From Actinernus sp. WN-2022 (taxonomy: Eukaryota; Cnidaria; Anthozoa; Actiniaria; Actinernidae): 64,000 bases of DNA. The stretch is taken from NCBI GenBank assembly GCA_030867875.1, contig JAOWCC010000577.1:90191740-90255739 (forward strand). The letters are read 5' to 3'. The notes beneath the pieces were generated by a model, which saw only the letters and a program-made list of their open reading frames with translations, searched no databases and was not told where the DNA came from. Position numbers and translations under genes: made by a program. Below, piece by piece: positions 1-12,004 of the stretch (position 1 is its first letter; each line of letters begins with the position of its first letter).

Positions 1-143
1 TTTGTAAATGAAATGAGAATTTTTTTTTTAATCATCGGCATCATCATCATTATTCAGTAATATCAGTATTTTTCTTAGCTACTTAATAAAAACGCACGAA
101 TGTGAATGATGACTTCAGCCAACATGTAAGAGCACGTACTGCA

Positions 144-397
144 TAGAGCGGTTTTCAGTTGAGTGTAGTGAAACCAAACGCAAATTACCCACAGCCAGCC
201 AATCATAGGAGCCAGTAATCACAATTCACTCATAAATGGCTCCCTGTGAGCCAATGACAAACCAAAGCAAAACCAAAACCAATTTGCGTTTGGTTTTACT
301 TTGGATTCTGAATGGTTGGTTTAGTTTCTCAGCCAATAGGAGAGCTTGGTAAACGCAAAACCAAAACACTTCCGACACTCAATTGAAATCCGCTCTA
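144..397. mobile_element. MITE with ~23-bp terminal inverted repeats
   Basis: The left end (TAGAGCGGTTTTCAGTTGAG) and the right end (ACTCAATTGAAATCCGCTCTA) are near-perfect reverse complements, and TA at both ends fits a TA target duplication. The interior is non-coding and holds several AACCAAAACC-like stretches in both orientations. I recall this family as abundant in coral genomes; that is memory, not a search. It lies left of the ion-channel exons, so it probably sits in an intron of that gene. Confidence 0.75.
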
Positions 398-601
398 TTC
401 AAATTGAGCGTTTAACGGTGTCAGATTTCGTGTTCGAGTTGGAACGGACGCATTTTCAGATACAATTCGACATGTTGCTAATATAAAAATGTTCTCATTT
501 TACCGCGCTTTGTGTTTCTTTCGTTCAATATGTTCAAGTAGGTAACTTGTGGGCAACTAATTTCGTCGTCTGTTATCGGTTTTATATTGTCATTGATTCA
601 C

Positions 602-733
602 CTGTTACATAGGTATAAATCTCGTTGGATGTCTTAAAATCACTCAGGTCAAACTCGTTCATTGCATTATTCAGCACATCAATTGCCTCTTTACCGTCCC
701 ACAGATAATCCATCTCTGAAGTGGAAAAGGCAT
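602..733 (-). CDS. Cys-loop ligand-gated ion channel, exon after the Cys-loop exon
   Basis: This is a 132-nt minus-strand exon. A polypyrimidine/CAG acceptor (TCCTGCAG) lies just right of 733 and a GTGAAT donor just left of 602. Joined in phase to the exon at 2135-2217, it gives the region after the Cys-loop: a Y-A-F segment, then MDYLWDGKEAIDV and a stretch ending near Y-T-Y-V-T. This matches the loop C side of the extracellular ligand-binding domain of pentameric channels (GABA-A, glycine and nicotinic superfamily). The exon ends in phase 1, so the pore helices should be encoded by exons left of this window; I see none between 1 and 601. The ligand and ion selectivity cannot be told from this part. 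Confidence 0.8.
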
Positions 734-2134
734 CTGCAGGAAATTTGTGTTAATTGCATGTTATTATTAAACCTCTGCAAATAGTTAGAATCAAGGAAAG
801 ATGTAAAGCTTAGCGTCATTTTAAAGACCGAAGACGTAAATAATTTCCTTTTAAGGAGGCTAATAATAATAAAGTCAAATATGTTTTTGTCTTTGCATGC
901 TGCTGAAATGTATCAATACGTTATCAGGTAGATCGCCTAGTTAACTAGGAATTAGTAAAAACAGATTTCTTTCAATCCTAAAAAAGCTGCAAAACGTGTT
1001 TCAGTGACGTCCTCCAGTATGACGTCATAATTTAAACAATCGCCAAAATTTGATAATAAAGTATACTTATGTTCCCAAAAACGTTCTTAACATAAAGTAT
1101 TCACTTTTTACTTCACAAATATTGCAAAATGTGAACCAAACGGGTATTATTCCACATGGGATCAATGTCCCTCACTGTAATACAGGCTCCTTTATAATTA
1201 ACAATAAGTCTGGTTCAGGGGCAGGGGCGTAGCAAAGGGGAGGTTCCAGGGGGTTCTGGAACCTCTCTTCGTGATTTCCAAAGGATAACAAGTTCTGTAA
1301 GATTATGGATCGCCAGACTCGGTTTTGTTTCAAACAGAAAAAGGAATTCTGCAGGGTATCAATTTGTCTGACACACCTATGATGTCATTCAATTTGAAAC
1401 ATTTCAAGCTTTTCTTGTTGGCCTGCCGGTGTTTGTGATGATTTCATGATCTTGAATGAACTCATTTTCTACCACTGCATTCACTAAATGTTCTAGACTT
1501 TCTCAAAGTCCTTCTTAGCCCCCCGCATGAAGGACTTTTCCCACTTGCAGCGCGCCAAATTTACCGGTTGATTTTTCAACCGGAGGCGTGGCTTATGACG
1601 TACTAAGATTTGCCCAATCACAAAGCGTCAATTCTTCAGGCATTGTATGTTGACGTGTCAAGTCAGTCGACCGTGGATGTGGTATTTACAATTTGATTGT
1701 ACTCAGAAAGAGTTTTTCAAAGGCGCGAAATGTAAGCTCCGCCCCTGAGACGTGTTTTCGCGCCAATACATAAACCTCCGATTCAATTTGCTGCAAGTGA
1801 AACAAGTCGAACTCGCCTCTCGCTTCGATTCTCGCGCTCGATTTTTGACGCAGTAATCGCTTACCCAGTGACTCAGCGAGTTCGACTTGGAGCAAGTCTA
1901 TAAATGTTCCAGCTGGGGAATTTAGAAATTCTTCACGAGCATTAAGCAGGCTGGCCATGCAGAATAGTCTGCCATCAGATTAAAAAATATATACGTTTAA
2001 ATACATCTAATATGCAATAAAAACGACAGAATATGCATTTTTATGAAGTTTTATCTTTGGGTGTCCCTGGTATATGCTCATTGCCGTTGCCTATTGTCTT
2101 TTGCTATTGTTCTTAATAATGGTTACGTACTTAC

Positions 2135-2217
2135 AGCTCAAAATGGTTAGATTGCAAATCTGCTCATCAAGTGGGTAGTTGACAAGATTCATTTCACAAC
2201 CCGCAGTTAATGTCAAC
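2135..2217 (-). CDS. Cys-loop ligand-gated ion channel, signature Cys-loop exon
   Basis: This 83-nt minus-strand exon has an acceptor (TATTAAAG) right of 2217 and a consensus donor (GTAAGT) left of 2135. Read in phase 2 from the exon at 3480-3697, it encodes LTLTAGCEMNLVNYPLDEQI followed by C. This is the diagnostic Cys-loop: two cysteines separated by 13 residues, with the invariant P-x-D inside. In the family these cysteines form the disulfide that couples the ligand-binding domain to the pore. The splice phases on both sides fit the neighbouring exons without a frameshift, which supports a live host gene. Confidence 0.88.
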
Positions 2218-2767
2218 CTTTAATAGAAAATAAGAAGTAGAAAATCAAACATATATATCACGAAAAGTTGTATAGACCGATGGTCTCTGGTATGGATTAT
2301 CGCTAGGACCAAACCACATTCCCTTAATTTGTAATTATAATCAACTTTACATGCTCTGACTTTACTCAAAAACAAATTTGAAGGTCAGGTGTACTGGTTG
2401 CAAAGTTTTGTAGATGAAAAAAGAACGTTAGTTTACATTTTAAAAATTAAGGTAAATTCTACATGAGGTCTCTATTAGACCGGCCTCATCGGTTAGCTTA
2501 AAATCAATCTAGGACTTTTTAAAACTTTATAAGAACCACCCCTACAATGTGGCATCAAAAGAGATGCTAATAATACCAAATTTCTTTCTTACATTTGGAA
2601 ATTTCATGAACGTTCTGGTTCTGGTGACGTCATCGATACCATCTTGGTTGAAGTTAAAATATTCCTCGTTAGTTTCTCTTGTTTGGTCAACCAAGATGGC
2701 CGCCACGTCTTTGTTATCTGAATCTCTTGGGATTGATTGTAAACCAGCCGTACATAACCATGTCTTA

Positions 2768-3480
2768 AGCCCCGGTCAAATATGGTTTCAACATCTCTTC
2801 AACATCGGTACAACATTTGTTGAAACCGATGTTTAAGTAATGGTCCAGATAAGAACTGTAGTATAATCCATTGTTCTGCGGCAATGAGCCTCCCTCACAT
2901 ACGATTTTGCCTGAAAATGTCTTAGTGCTTTAGGAGGTGTCTACAGTCCAAACTACATCTCGAAAATAAAGTATTTTTTTATTGTATTGGCTCTTTTTTC
3001 TGTGAAAACCAGCCAATCGGATATAGAGAAAACAAAAGATTTTTCAATCGCAAATTTGATAACTTTCCCCACACACGATATTCTTCGAAATTAAACCATA
3101 GTTCGTTTGATCAAAATAAATTCAAACCACAAAACAAATTCGAATGAAAATGCATTATTTCGATGGGTTTCTATTGAATTATAAGTATCAACCAATGAAA
3201 TTACGAGAAAGAAGAATAGAAAATTAACACCTTTTAACATTCCTTGCCGTGGAGCACTACAGTTCTTATCTGGACCATTACTTAAACCGTTAGACATGAC
3301 ATTTCCGAGAACAATATCAGTTAATTAGAATATTGAACGGATGTTGAAACTGTTTGTTTTTGGAATATATATATTCAATCGATGTTGAAGTCGTTTCACA
3401 CGCATGCTTCAACAAATGTTTGACCGATATTGAACCAATGTTGAAACTGACCAATTTGGGCTTGGCATGTCTGACATACC
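2768..3480. repeat. Imperfect foldback repeat in an intron
   Basis: A 28-bp arm at 2834-2861 (TAAGTAATGGTCCAGATAAG...) is the exact reverse complement of 3257-3284. Outside the arms on both sides are repeated TTCAACAT/ATGTTGAA motifs (about 2785-2830 and 3336-3445), so the pairing extends further, imperfectly. It fills most of the intron between two ion-channel exons and reaches the donor side of the 3480 exon. It contains no coding sequence and is probably a foldback or MITE-type element. Confidence 0.65.
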
Positions 3481-3697
3481 TAGTGCTATATCTGACAACT
3501 CCGTTTGAAAAGACAGATATTTTATTGTTTTCTGAAGGTACATTATGGAACTTGGCAGTCTTGATGTTAAGGAAGAAAGTGTCAGGAATCCAGATGAGAC
3601 TTTTACAATGACCAGTAAGCTGTATTGGATATTGCAGCGAGTGATGTAGCCTCTCATCGTGCCACTTTTGATAGAAGAATATATCAAGAGAAAAATC
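3480..3697 (-). CDS. Cys-loop ligand-gated ion channel, extracellular-domain exon
   Basis: This 218-nt minus-strand exon has acceptor TTTTTGCAG right of 3697 and donor GTATGT left of 3480. It joins in phase 0 to the exon at 5570-5717. The translation holds classic landmarks of the ligand-binding domain: FSLDIFFYQKWHDERL (the beta-strand with W-x-D-x-R-L), then LIWIPDTFFLNIKTAKFHNV (loop A, W-x-P-D-x-F-x-x-N), and a strand ending FSNGVVRYSTR. These motifs are shared by GABA-A, glycine and related channels of cnidarians. Intron sizes around it (about 1.3 and 1.9 kb) are ordinary for an animal gene. Confidence 0.9.
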
Positions 3698-3792
3698 CTG
3701 CAAAAAGGCATACCATGATATATTAGTCCTCAAATCACAGTTACAACCTGAACCATAGATAACGTATTTAATTAACAACTTAATATTAATTC

Positions 3793-4175
3793 CAGGGGGT
3801 TGACTCCCTTATGTGAGGGGTACATGGATGCTCGTATTACTTTTTAGGGGTCAAAATCAGGAGTTTGGTACCACTTAGGGTATCCACGATCAAACACAGA
3901 CATTTCTATGGAAAACAGTACTTTTTAGGGGTCGTGTGTCACCGAATACTAGCGCTTTTGAAAACAACAAGGAAGAATGTGCTTGATGATACAACATGTT
4001 ATACCAATAAAAGGCATCGAAAGTTTAAAATGTTGGCATGTTTTTATCGGTACCTTTTAGGGGTCAAAATAAGCTTGAGACACGCCCATTTTAGTACCTC
4101 TTAGTGGTCAAATCGAAAATGTCCTACGAGCATCCCTACCCCTTTTATATGGAAGTTCCCCACCCCGGGGCGTGA
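3793..4175. mobile_element. MITE-like element with ~44-bp imperfect terminal inverted repeats
   Basis: The ends begin CCAGGGGGTTGACTCCCTTA and finish with its imperfect reverse complement (..GGAAGTTCCCCACCCCGGGG). ATGCTCGTA near 3828 pairs with TACGAGCAT near 4116. TTTTTAGGGGTC occurs near 3841 and 3926, with the related CTTTTAGGGGTC near 4052, so the interior is partly made of tandem pieces. It lies in an ion-channel intron. Boundaries are approximate. Confidence 0.55.
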
Positions 4176-4830
4176 ATTCACAGTCTTGTTTAGCGATAAG
4201 CATGCAGTTACTAATATTCATCAGTGTATAATCTTTAGTTATTACGATTCATAGTCAACCAATCAATTTTTAGAATCTACTTTTTTCCTGTGGATCTAAG
4301 TGGTTCACTCGAAAACGTTCAAGCTCCTTTAACCCATATTCGCACCACCGTGTAATATCCTCTATATATCATATACATTTCTTATCATGCACTGATGCAA
4401 TCTCGACGGAAATATATTTTTCAGATCTCTGTTGAGTCAGGTCAATTGAAAATATAAAAAAAGCGTCCAATAATCGCAAGTATATTTGCTGCCATTATTT
4501 GTAGTAATGTACTTACAGTTTATATATATATATTTATGATAACGATTATTTTTGTTTTGTTTCACCTTGGTCAATTTAGAATATCAATATACAATTTAGA
4601 ATATCAATATTCAATTTAAAAAGTTTATATAGTTCAATATATCTTGTGACAGACTTTAAAGTAATGCTTCTCGATTTAAACAAGTTCTTGTTGTTTAAAG
4701 TGCCTTTAAGCCCAATTTTGTTATCACTTAAATCGATTGTACTTCAAGTAGATATGTGAATTGGAAATTATTTATTGATTTCATTGTTGCGTTATGAGTT
4801 ATAATGCCTTATATTTCCAATATGCTTTCG

Positions 4831-5036
4831 AATATGATAATAATGTGATGCCAAACAGGACATTTACTGTCACTTCATTCTCCTTGTGAATGAAACTTAC
4901 TGTAATTCTGATTTAAACAAAATATTTGGTAAAGCTTCACATATAACAGGGATGTTTATGAAATGTAATTTATCTCTACCGGAATGTTTTTGTATAAAAC
5001 ATATTCCCTGTTTGGTATCACATTATTAGTATATTC
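4831..5036. mobile_element. MITE with 29-bp terminal inverted repeats
   Basis: 4831-4859 (AATATGATAATAATGTGATG...) pairs with 5008-5036 with few mismatches, and CCAAACAGG/CCTGTTTGG sit at the inner ends. The core of about 150 bp is non-coding. It is followed within 50 bp by another MITE, so this intron has taken several insertions. Confidence 0.6.
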
Positions 5037-5083
5037 CAACTATACACCTTTATGACTTAATATTTAGTCAAATTAAGAAATGT

Positions 5084-5493
5084 TATACACGACTTTCATA
5101 ATGGCCGCCTCCTAATTTGCATAATTTGGAAGATAAATCTGTAGAGGGAAACCAATGCTTCGACATGAAAGATCACATTAAAACTAGTAATATTTTTGAG
5201 TTTAGAGAGCAATGTGGAGAATTGCTGTTGAGCTATGAGCATTTCTAATGCAGAAAAACATGAAAGCGAGGCTAGTAAGGCGTCCGTTGTTTTTCTCATA
5301 CAAATCTCTCTAATTTCAACTTGCTGTAACTTCATTGCTTTTTAAGCTACAGCACTCAACTTTCACAAGTTCACTAATGTCGACATGCTCTTTCACATGG
5401 CAATGTTCATATTTTCTATAAATGTGGGTAAACAACCGAAACGGAAAATCACATATGCAAATTAGGAGGCGGCCATTATGAAAGTCGTGTATA
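5084..5493. mobile_element. MITE with 39-bp terminal inverted repeats
   Basis: TATACACGACTTTCATAATG at 5084 onward is matched by CATTATGAAAGTCGTGTATA ending at 5493. The arms extend through GGCCGCCTCCTAATTTGCAT on both sides with essentially no mismatch, suggesting a young copy. The TATA ends fit TA target duplication. The 410-bp interior has no credible coding sequence. Confidence 0.75.
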
Positions 5494-5569
5494 CTATTCA
5501 ACTATTTACTCAGATGTATAATCGATTTCAATGATAAAACAAATTGGACTTATAGGCACTTTCACTCAC

Positions 5570-5717
5570 CATATCTTTCTCTCGTATCTGGCCGAAGTTC
5601 ACCACCGTCATACCAATTGTCACGTTGGTCACATCCTCGAGATAGTTTGGCCTGATTCGCTTATCGTACACATCTTTGCTAAACAGCTCATCCATAACTT
5701 TTGTCGTCAGATTGTAC
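5570..5717 (-). CDS. Cys-loop ligand-gated ion channel, N-terminal extracellular exon
   Basis: This 148-nt minus-strand exon has acceptor TTTCGTCAG right of 5717 and a perfect donor ATG|GTGAGT at its left end. The translation includes VMDELFSKDVYDKRIRPNYL followed by NVTIGMTVVNFG. This is the N-terminal helix and first beta-strands of the ligand-binding domain, where the family has Y-x-x-R-x-R-P and V-x-V-x-I. NVT is a potential N-glycosylation site. It starts in phase 2, so at least one upstream exon (signal peptide) lies right of it; I could not identify that exon. Confidence 0.85.
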
Positions 5718-5773
5718 CTGACGAAATATATATAAAAAAATTATTGACCCATTTGAAAAATGCCTGCCACTAA

Positions 5774-8080
5774 TTTGCACTAATTTTGATATTAGATTCA
5801 ATATTTTATGAAGAATCATTCTAATTACACCATGCAAATGCGAAAGTTCATGTTACTAAAATGTAGCACTTAGAGAATGAAACAACAAATCCTTACAAAG
5901 TGAACAACTTTTGAAACTTTCAAGAAACACGTACACGAAGCTAGTCACCTGATCTCACATAAACCTATTTAATTTTGAACCTCGGTAACTTCACAACGTT
6001 GGCGTTGTGCTTCTAAACTTTTCCAAACATACTCGACATGTTTGTATGCCATCTAAAGTGGCAGTGCTTATTTTTATTAATGACAAAATTTCCTGACAAC
6101 TCAAGTTTGACGACATCATTTTCCGAATGGGTCTATGATTATTCATTTTTAACTCGTAGATGTACGCATGTGCAGGAACGAGTTTTAGGGGTTAGGTGGA
6201 TTTCATTCCCGAGCGTGCCGTATCCGTGTATCCTTTTCCGAGTGTGGTATATCCTTTTCGGCCGAAGATGTATTGACGGCCGTTTGTGATTATGACTGTG
6301 AAGAACAAACTTTAATCAGAGAAGACGCGTCGATGCTTTCGAAAGGATTTGGTCATGCTGTAGGTATGTCGCTTTCTAAGGTAAATATTCCGAAATGACT
6401 TATAATTTACTACTATGAAGTTTCTCTGTTGTCTCTGTGATATATATTGCTACACTAATTCAAACCACACGTTACGCCAGTGTTTGGCAAGCGAAAGTCG
6501 TAAATGGACGAGTAACATTTTCAAACTTTTGATGTGGAAACACTGATTTGCATGGCCAAATATTGTACTACACTTCGATAATATTTACCCAAGAGACTGT
6601 CGATAGCTTTTACTGATTCCACTCAATTCGGTGCAGAAATGCGTTTTGCGTACAAAACGCTCGCCAGTTTGAGTGAGAGAGAAAAACAAATGGCAGCTTT
6701 CTTGTCATGTCCAACCAGCAATGTCTAGGCTAGGACAATTTTAGTAGCCTTACTTACCTTAGGTTGTCTAAGAAGCATATTATTTACGACTAGGATGTCA
6801 AGCGATTCAGGATAGCTAAGTTTTAGGACCAGAAACGAAGCGAAGTTGTATTTTATTTTAAGGCAAATGTACTGAAGACTTTGGTTGTGACAAGAGAGTT
6901 TTAAAAATACTTAGCGCGAGCAAGCTAGTATAAATAATATAGGAACTGAAGTCTGTTGTGAATTTTTCGTATCGAAAAACGTATGTTAAAGCCAAAATTT
7001 CGAGCTGGAAATTTAGCATGGACACCCTAGAGTTTTATTTGGTGAAAATCCATGCAGTAGTTCTACTACAACTTGAAATTGAGTGAAGGAAGAATGACAT
7101 TTCAGCCGTTTATCGATAGTAATAGAATCCCGCAAGATCCCAATTTGACCTTTAATAGCATATTAATGAGCCTCCTCCGCAGGCAACTCTTATATGTTTT
7201 AAATCCGGCGACCGGTGAAGCCGGAAGCCGGATCCGAGTGGCGAAGCCGCGAGGGGACTGGGGAGGGAGAGAAGGAGAAAGTGTTGCCTGCCAAATTAAC
7301 ATAATTACTGCGCACTGCGCATATCATTAGACGCATAACAAAATACTCAGTAGGGTGGGACAACAGCGAAAATAAGGTACATACTGGAGTAAACGAAGAA
7401 GTGTTAGTTCAACCGTGCGAGAAATTGTCCGGCCTCCTTGAGGCCATTGCGTAACTTTCAGTTTGAACGGTTGTGGTGTAGAAACGTCCATACAAGACAA
7501 TATAGTATGGCGTATAACATGTCATGTATTTAAAAATGACACATATACAAAGTCAGTGCGTTATGAATATTAATCCCGGTTACAATTTAAAATTATTCCC
7601 AACATGCCGTGAAACAGGAAACAGCGTGTAACGAACGTTAGGTGCATGCCGCTTAGAATTTACCATAATAATTATGAACGAAACATCTATATCTTCAGAA
7701 ATAACCGGTGAACGGTGCTTTTGTTAATTTTAAGATATCATTAAAGCATAAAGGCATAGTATTACTAACTGGGGTAATCAAATGAGCTCATTTGGACTTG
7801 TAATAACGACTAGAGAACACGTAAAGTAATACTTCTCGTCAGGGGTCAAACGGTTAAATAGGGTTGTTTAGTGGCGGAAAGGCGAAGAATTTGACAATGT
7901 CAAGGTGAAATGAGGGCAGAAATTAAACAGAAGTTGAATTTAGGTAGGCGTTACAACTGTAGTTCCGGCTCAGTTTCCTTCTGTTGTATGGTGACCGTTG
8001 ACTCGCTCCCGCACTCGATCCTAGAGATGTTTGACTTAGGTTTGAATGACTGAACGGCTAGCTAGTCCTAGGTTTCATTA
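5774..8080. other. Non-coding stretch, no gene recognised
   Basis: No open reading frame here resembles a known protein. It may hold the first exon(s) of the ion-channel gene (minus strand). A piece near 7171-7270 carries CCTCCTCCGCAGGCA and a GC-rich CCGGCG/GCCGGAAGCCGG stretch, the same CCTCCTCCGCAGGCA ending as the MITE at 42,083, so it is probably a relic of that family. Confidence 0.4.
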
Positions 8081-8086
8081 CCCTGG

Positions 8087-8185
8087 TTCCAGAGGTTCTC
8101 TAGAGAGAGAACAGCCGCGGAGAAAGAGCCGCGAAGAGGCGATCAATGAGCTGTTCTCTCTAGAAAACTTCTGGAACCAGGATAA
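8087..8185. repeat. Short palindromic MITE
   Basis: CCTGGTTCCAGAGGTTCTCT at the left pairs with an imperfect complement at the right (GAAAACTTCTGGAACCAGG). TCTAGAGAGAGAACAG pairs with CTGTTCTCTCTAGA. The loop is about 25 bp and GC-rich. This is a hairpin-forming repeat with no coding capacity. Confidence 0.65.
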
Positions 8186-8759
8186 GGTTTCATCTCGGCT
8201 AATTTTGTTTTAAGTATTTCAAGTTCTGCAGCGCTTTCCTTTTGTATCTGCTGTTTTCTGGACTTCACATCTTTCAGAACGCTCTTGTATAAATTTAACT
8301 CAGCACTGGGATCTTAGAACTCAACTGTCGGTAGCTTAAAGTTTTCGATTTCCCGCTCACGCAGTTTATACTTTTGTTTTATATTGATGAGTGCAATAAT
8401 TCGCTTGGGTGAGGGGTACAGGACAAAGTCCATATGGTACAGGAGTCGGTCCGTACACCTCAATATTTGGCAGGCATCTCCTTTCTTTTTTCTTCTTCCC
8501 CTCCCCCTCCCCCCTCATTTGTTTCGTCCTCAACACTTATGCTCGGCCCTCTATTACCACAGGAATTCCGGTTTCACATCTTTTCTCGATTTTTTTCGAT
8601 GCCTGCGGGGGAGGCTACATATTAATAGCGACGAGAAATAATCATTTCCGGTTTCGGCAAGTTGAATAAATGGCTTTCCTATATAATTCTGTCTTGCTGG
8701 GTTTGCAAAAAAACATTGTGGGATTGTTTTTAGAATTGAAAACAGACAGAACGACTGCA

Positions 8760-9230
8760 ACGCTGACGATCTCTGTATGTTACCTTTCACAGGCATTCAG
8801 CGAAACTAATCTGCATGTCAAGGAAAATGAATACATTACCCTACAAAAACTTAAATCGAAGTTCCTGTATGAAAAACTTATCCCAAATTTCAAATAAGCC
8901 AACAGCCTCAAAAAAGTATGAATATACCTTTAACTATGACAATTTTCAGTTAGATTGGGAAGCTATTTATTCACTACCCTATAAAGTAACCCTGGATACC
9001 AAACTAAGAGAATTTCAATATAAGATACTTAACAGGATTTTATATACAAATGATAAATAATTTCAAAAAAAAATATTCTCCTCAATGCTATATGTGTGGA
9101 ATTGAAATAGAAACGCTTGAACATTTTTGTTTTCCCCGAAAGTCCAGACATTTTGGGAAGAAGTTCAAAACATGCTAAGAAATCAAATGAGCTTTAATAA
9201 AACACTTGGTAAAATCAAATTGTAATACTG
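8760..9230 (+). pseudogene. L1/Tx1-like non-LTR retrotransposon, C-terminal ORF2 fragment
   Basis: Broken plus-strand frames contain SLPYKVTLDTKLREFQYKIL followed by NRILYTND. A frameshift later comes CYMCGIEIETLEHFCF, which resembles the zinc-knuckle end of L1/Tx1 ORF2 proteins (C-x-x-C ... H). At least two stops and frameshifts interrupt it, so it is dead. It matches only the last 150 or so residues of such a protein; the reverse transcriptase itself is absent. Confidence 0.65.
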
Positions 9231-9739
9231 AAAAAAAGAATAGAAAAATATCGTCACACACAGGTTCTGCCAACAACGTCTACAATAACACAACACAAAA
9301 TAGCTCATTCGCGGGTTGCCCTAATAAGGGCCCTATGTTTAACTCGTGATTGTTTTCGTGTCGAAAATCGTATGTTTCAGCATCGCGCAGAATGACCTTT
9401 GTTTCATGGACATATTCAAATGAGCTGCCCTTACACAATAGACCGTGGAAAACGATTTTTGGAAATTTAGTACGGATACCTTAGAGGTTGCAGAGAGTTT
9501 TTATTTGGTGAAAATCCATGCAGATATTTTTCACCTCACTTGAAATTCAGTAATCAGCAGTGATCGGTTGTCATATAATCACTAGGCTGCAATGCAGTCG
9601 CGCAAATACCAGCTTACGATAATTATAACCTACTCAATATATTAAAAGGTCATTTAGAAATAGTTTTTTGTTCCGTGCCATACATGTTCATGAAGTGTGG
9701 GAACAGTTCAGGGTCTAAAAACCAATAAATCCACTATTC

Positions 9740-10032
9740 GTGTTCCACATCGGCGAAGCCCTGACAGCAGTCTTTAATTACTCTCACGAACAAGGTATTA
9801 TGCCAGATATCCTTAAAATATCACGAGTAACCCCAGTAGACAAAGGTGGGGAAATAACGGATCCATCTAACTTTCGCCCCATTTCTACGCTCTCCTCCTT
9901 TGCACAAATCTTTGAGAAGCTAGTCTACTAACGAATTATAAATTACTTGGAAAAGCATGAAATTCTAAGCAAATTTCAATTTGGCTTTCGGAAGGGAAGA
10001 TCAACGGAACAGGCTATAGTGGAAATAATAGG
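9740..10032 (+). pseudogene. Non-LTR reverse transcriptase fragment (N-terminal fingers)
   Basis: The translation reads through SRVTPVDKGGEITDPSNFRP, then ISTLSSFAQIFEKLVY, a stop, and FGFRKGRSTEQAIVEI. These are the first RT motifs (NFRPIS and FGFRxxxST) of Jockey/CR1-type elements. It ends abruptly at the foldback repeat that begins at about 10,036, which probably truncated it. The catalytic YADD box is missing. Confidence 0.75.
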
Positions 10033-10035
10033 TAC

Positions 10036-10152
10036 TTATTGACTGAGTGGGAGGGCCGGAGGGGAAAATATTTGGCTCAACATCATGATGTACGTACAAA
10101 ATCACCGATAGCCAACTATTTTCTCGTCCGGCCCGACCTAACTCAGTCAATA
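10036..10152. repeat. Foldback repeat, left part of a larger dispersed repeat
   Basis: TATTGACTGAGTGGGAGGGCCGG near 10,036 pairs with CCGGCCCGACCTAACTCAGTCAATA ending near 10,152, with mismatches. GC-rich repeat-like sequence continues to about 10,450 (accgtacgaccggtcgg). No coding content. Confidence 0.5.
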
Positions 10153-10449
10153 TATATTTTTTATTATATGACCATTTTATTTGTAGAACAAACCGCAAAA
10201 CAGCAAGAAAACACTGTGCAGGGCGGGACGGCTTTTTCCGGCCAGCTCACGCCATACACGACCGGCCCTCATCACGTGACTTTTGTAAATGGTTTTGAAA
10301 GGAAAGTGCACGCGGGGCCGTACAGGTCATATGATAACTGATATTATATGGCAAGCTGGATTAGTGGCAAATGGGGCAATCTGATTGGTTCTTCAACGGT
10401 CCAGTAAATCGCCGTACGACCGGTCGGTATGGTTTTGGACCGCTGCGAG

Positions 10450-12004
10450 CTAGAGTTGATTGACATTATTTCCACATTAAACGTTTAGCGAAAAACGACG
10501 TTTTTGACTCAAGGTATAACAAAAAGTAACGTCAGAAGATAAGTAACATTGCAAAACGTTTGTCAAAATGCAATGTTTTATAAAACACAGACAAATTGAA
10601 AGAAAATAAAGAGTTTATTTTTCGACTTTTCTGAACACCAGCCAAAACCGGTACCAAAGCCAAGACAAAGGACAATCCAAACTCACCTGAAAACGTTTTC
10701 CAGAATCAAAACAAGCTGATAAAACCTACCTGAAATTTAGCTGAACCTGCTACTTTGTTGGTTCTTCAAAAATAATTATTTAGGAAACGGCGAAGTTCGA
10801 GCCAAACCATGTTTCGCAAAATGTTGAATATTTTCACACGAAATGTCGCCAGATTGTCCTAAGCGATGACGATGACAAGCAAACAATCCCTAGTATTACA
10901 TTTGAAGAGTTTTTGTACATATTTAGCCGGATTTTCTTTGCTGTTTTTTTTAGGATAAATCGAGGTGAACTTCCGTAACTGAATTTTACTTTCTTACGCC
11001 AAATCTACCTAACATTGAAATGGATTCAATCTTACCCTCAGCCAATCAGAAATGATCTCTCATTTAACTGACCAATTAGACACAATGCTACTGTTGCTTG
11101 CGGCCCTTTAAGGGCTCCGTACTATTTTCAGCAGTCTCCTTAGTACTTCATGGATGAGCACGGGGTACCTGGCTCCGCTTAGCACAATGGGTGTGTCCAA
11201 GGCCATGGTAGAGGCGCAGAAACACCCCAACCTCAAACAAAACCGCGCCTCACAACACCCAAACTCAAATGGACAGAGCACATCCAACCTAAATAAACAG
11301 TGGACACCCCAAACTCAAATGCATATGGCATACCCAAAAGTAAACTGGCGCAAAACCTTTGCGTAGATACGCCGATAAGCCAAAATGAAGAAAACCTGCT
11401 GTACAATGTTTGTAAACAAATAAGCAAGTTCGATCAGAAGCCAAATGATGGACATAACATAGAATGTCTGCTGCAACAACAAGCAGCTACACCATACCAG
11501 AGTAGCAGATAATTGCCGCCATCCCTGGATAAAATTGAAGCGTCTAAACTAACTAACCCGGTGATGGCGGCCCTGGCGCCCAGTAATCCTGGAGAGTACT
11601 TAGTGACTCTTCCAGGCACCGCCATAGAAAACTAATTAAGAAAAAGTGACAAAGGACCCTTATCCCGAAATAGAAATGTTACGAAAGCCGAGGCGCCGGG
11701 TGCGAAAATATTTGAAAACTAGCGAACTTCAAGAATGCCTCGTGCGACTAGAATAAAAGCGCGCAAACAAAAGGCCCAAGAGAACAAAACGCATTCCGTA
11801 CATGGCTTATATCACAATAAAGCGTGTAAATTGCCAAAACAAAATAGCACGGCCATGGGGGAATAACTAGTACCAAATACGCCCCATGCCTTAAACTCAA
11901 ATAGCGGCGAATATGAATTTAGCAAAAACGTGCACAAAATAAAGCATGCATATCAAGGCCATAGCGAAACCAATAATGCCAGATATATCAAATATATCCC
12001 ATGC
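10450..12004. other. Non-coding stretch, no gene recognised
   Basis: I see no protein-like frame, RNA gene or clear repeat border here. Short frames between 11,150 and 11,625 are low-complexity and have no recognisable domain. It ends at the 9-bp direct repeat that marks the large nested element. Confidence 0.4.

Noticed and set aside
1686..1958. Minus-strand open frame of 90 codons
   Set aside because: It lies in an intron of the ion-channel gene, lacks splice support and resembles no family; it is probably part of a repeat.
8384..8669. Three overlapping plus-strand open frames of 63-86 codons
   Set aside because: They overlap in all three frames over a pyrimidine-rich low-complexity stretch; none has a recognisable motif.
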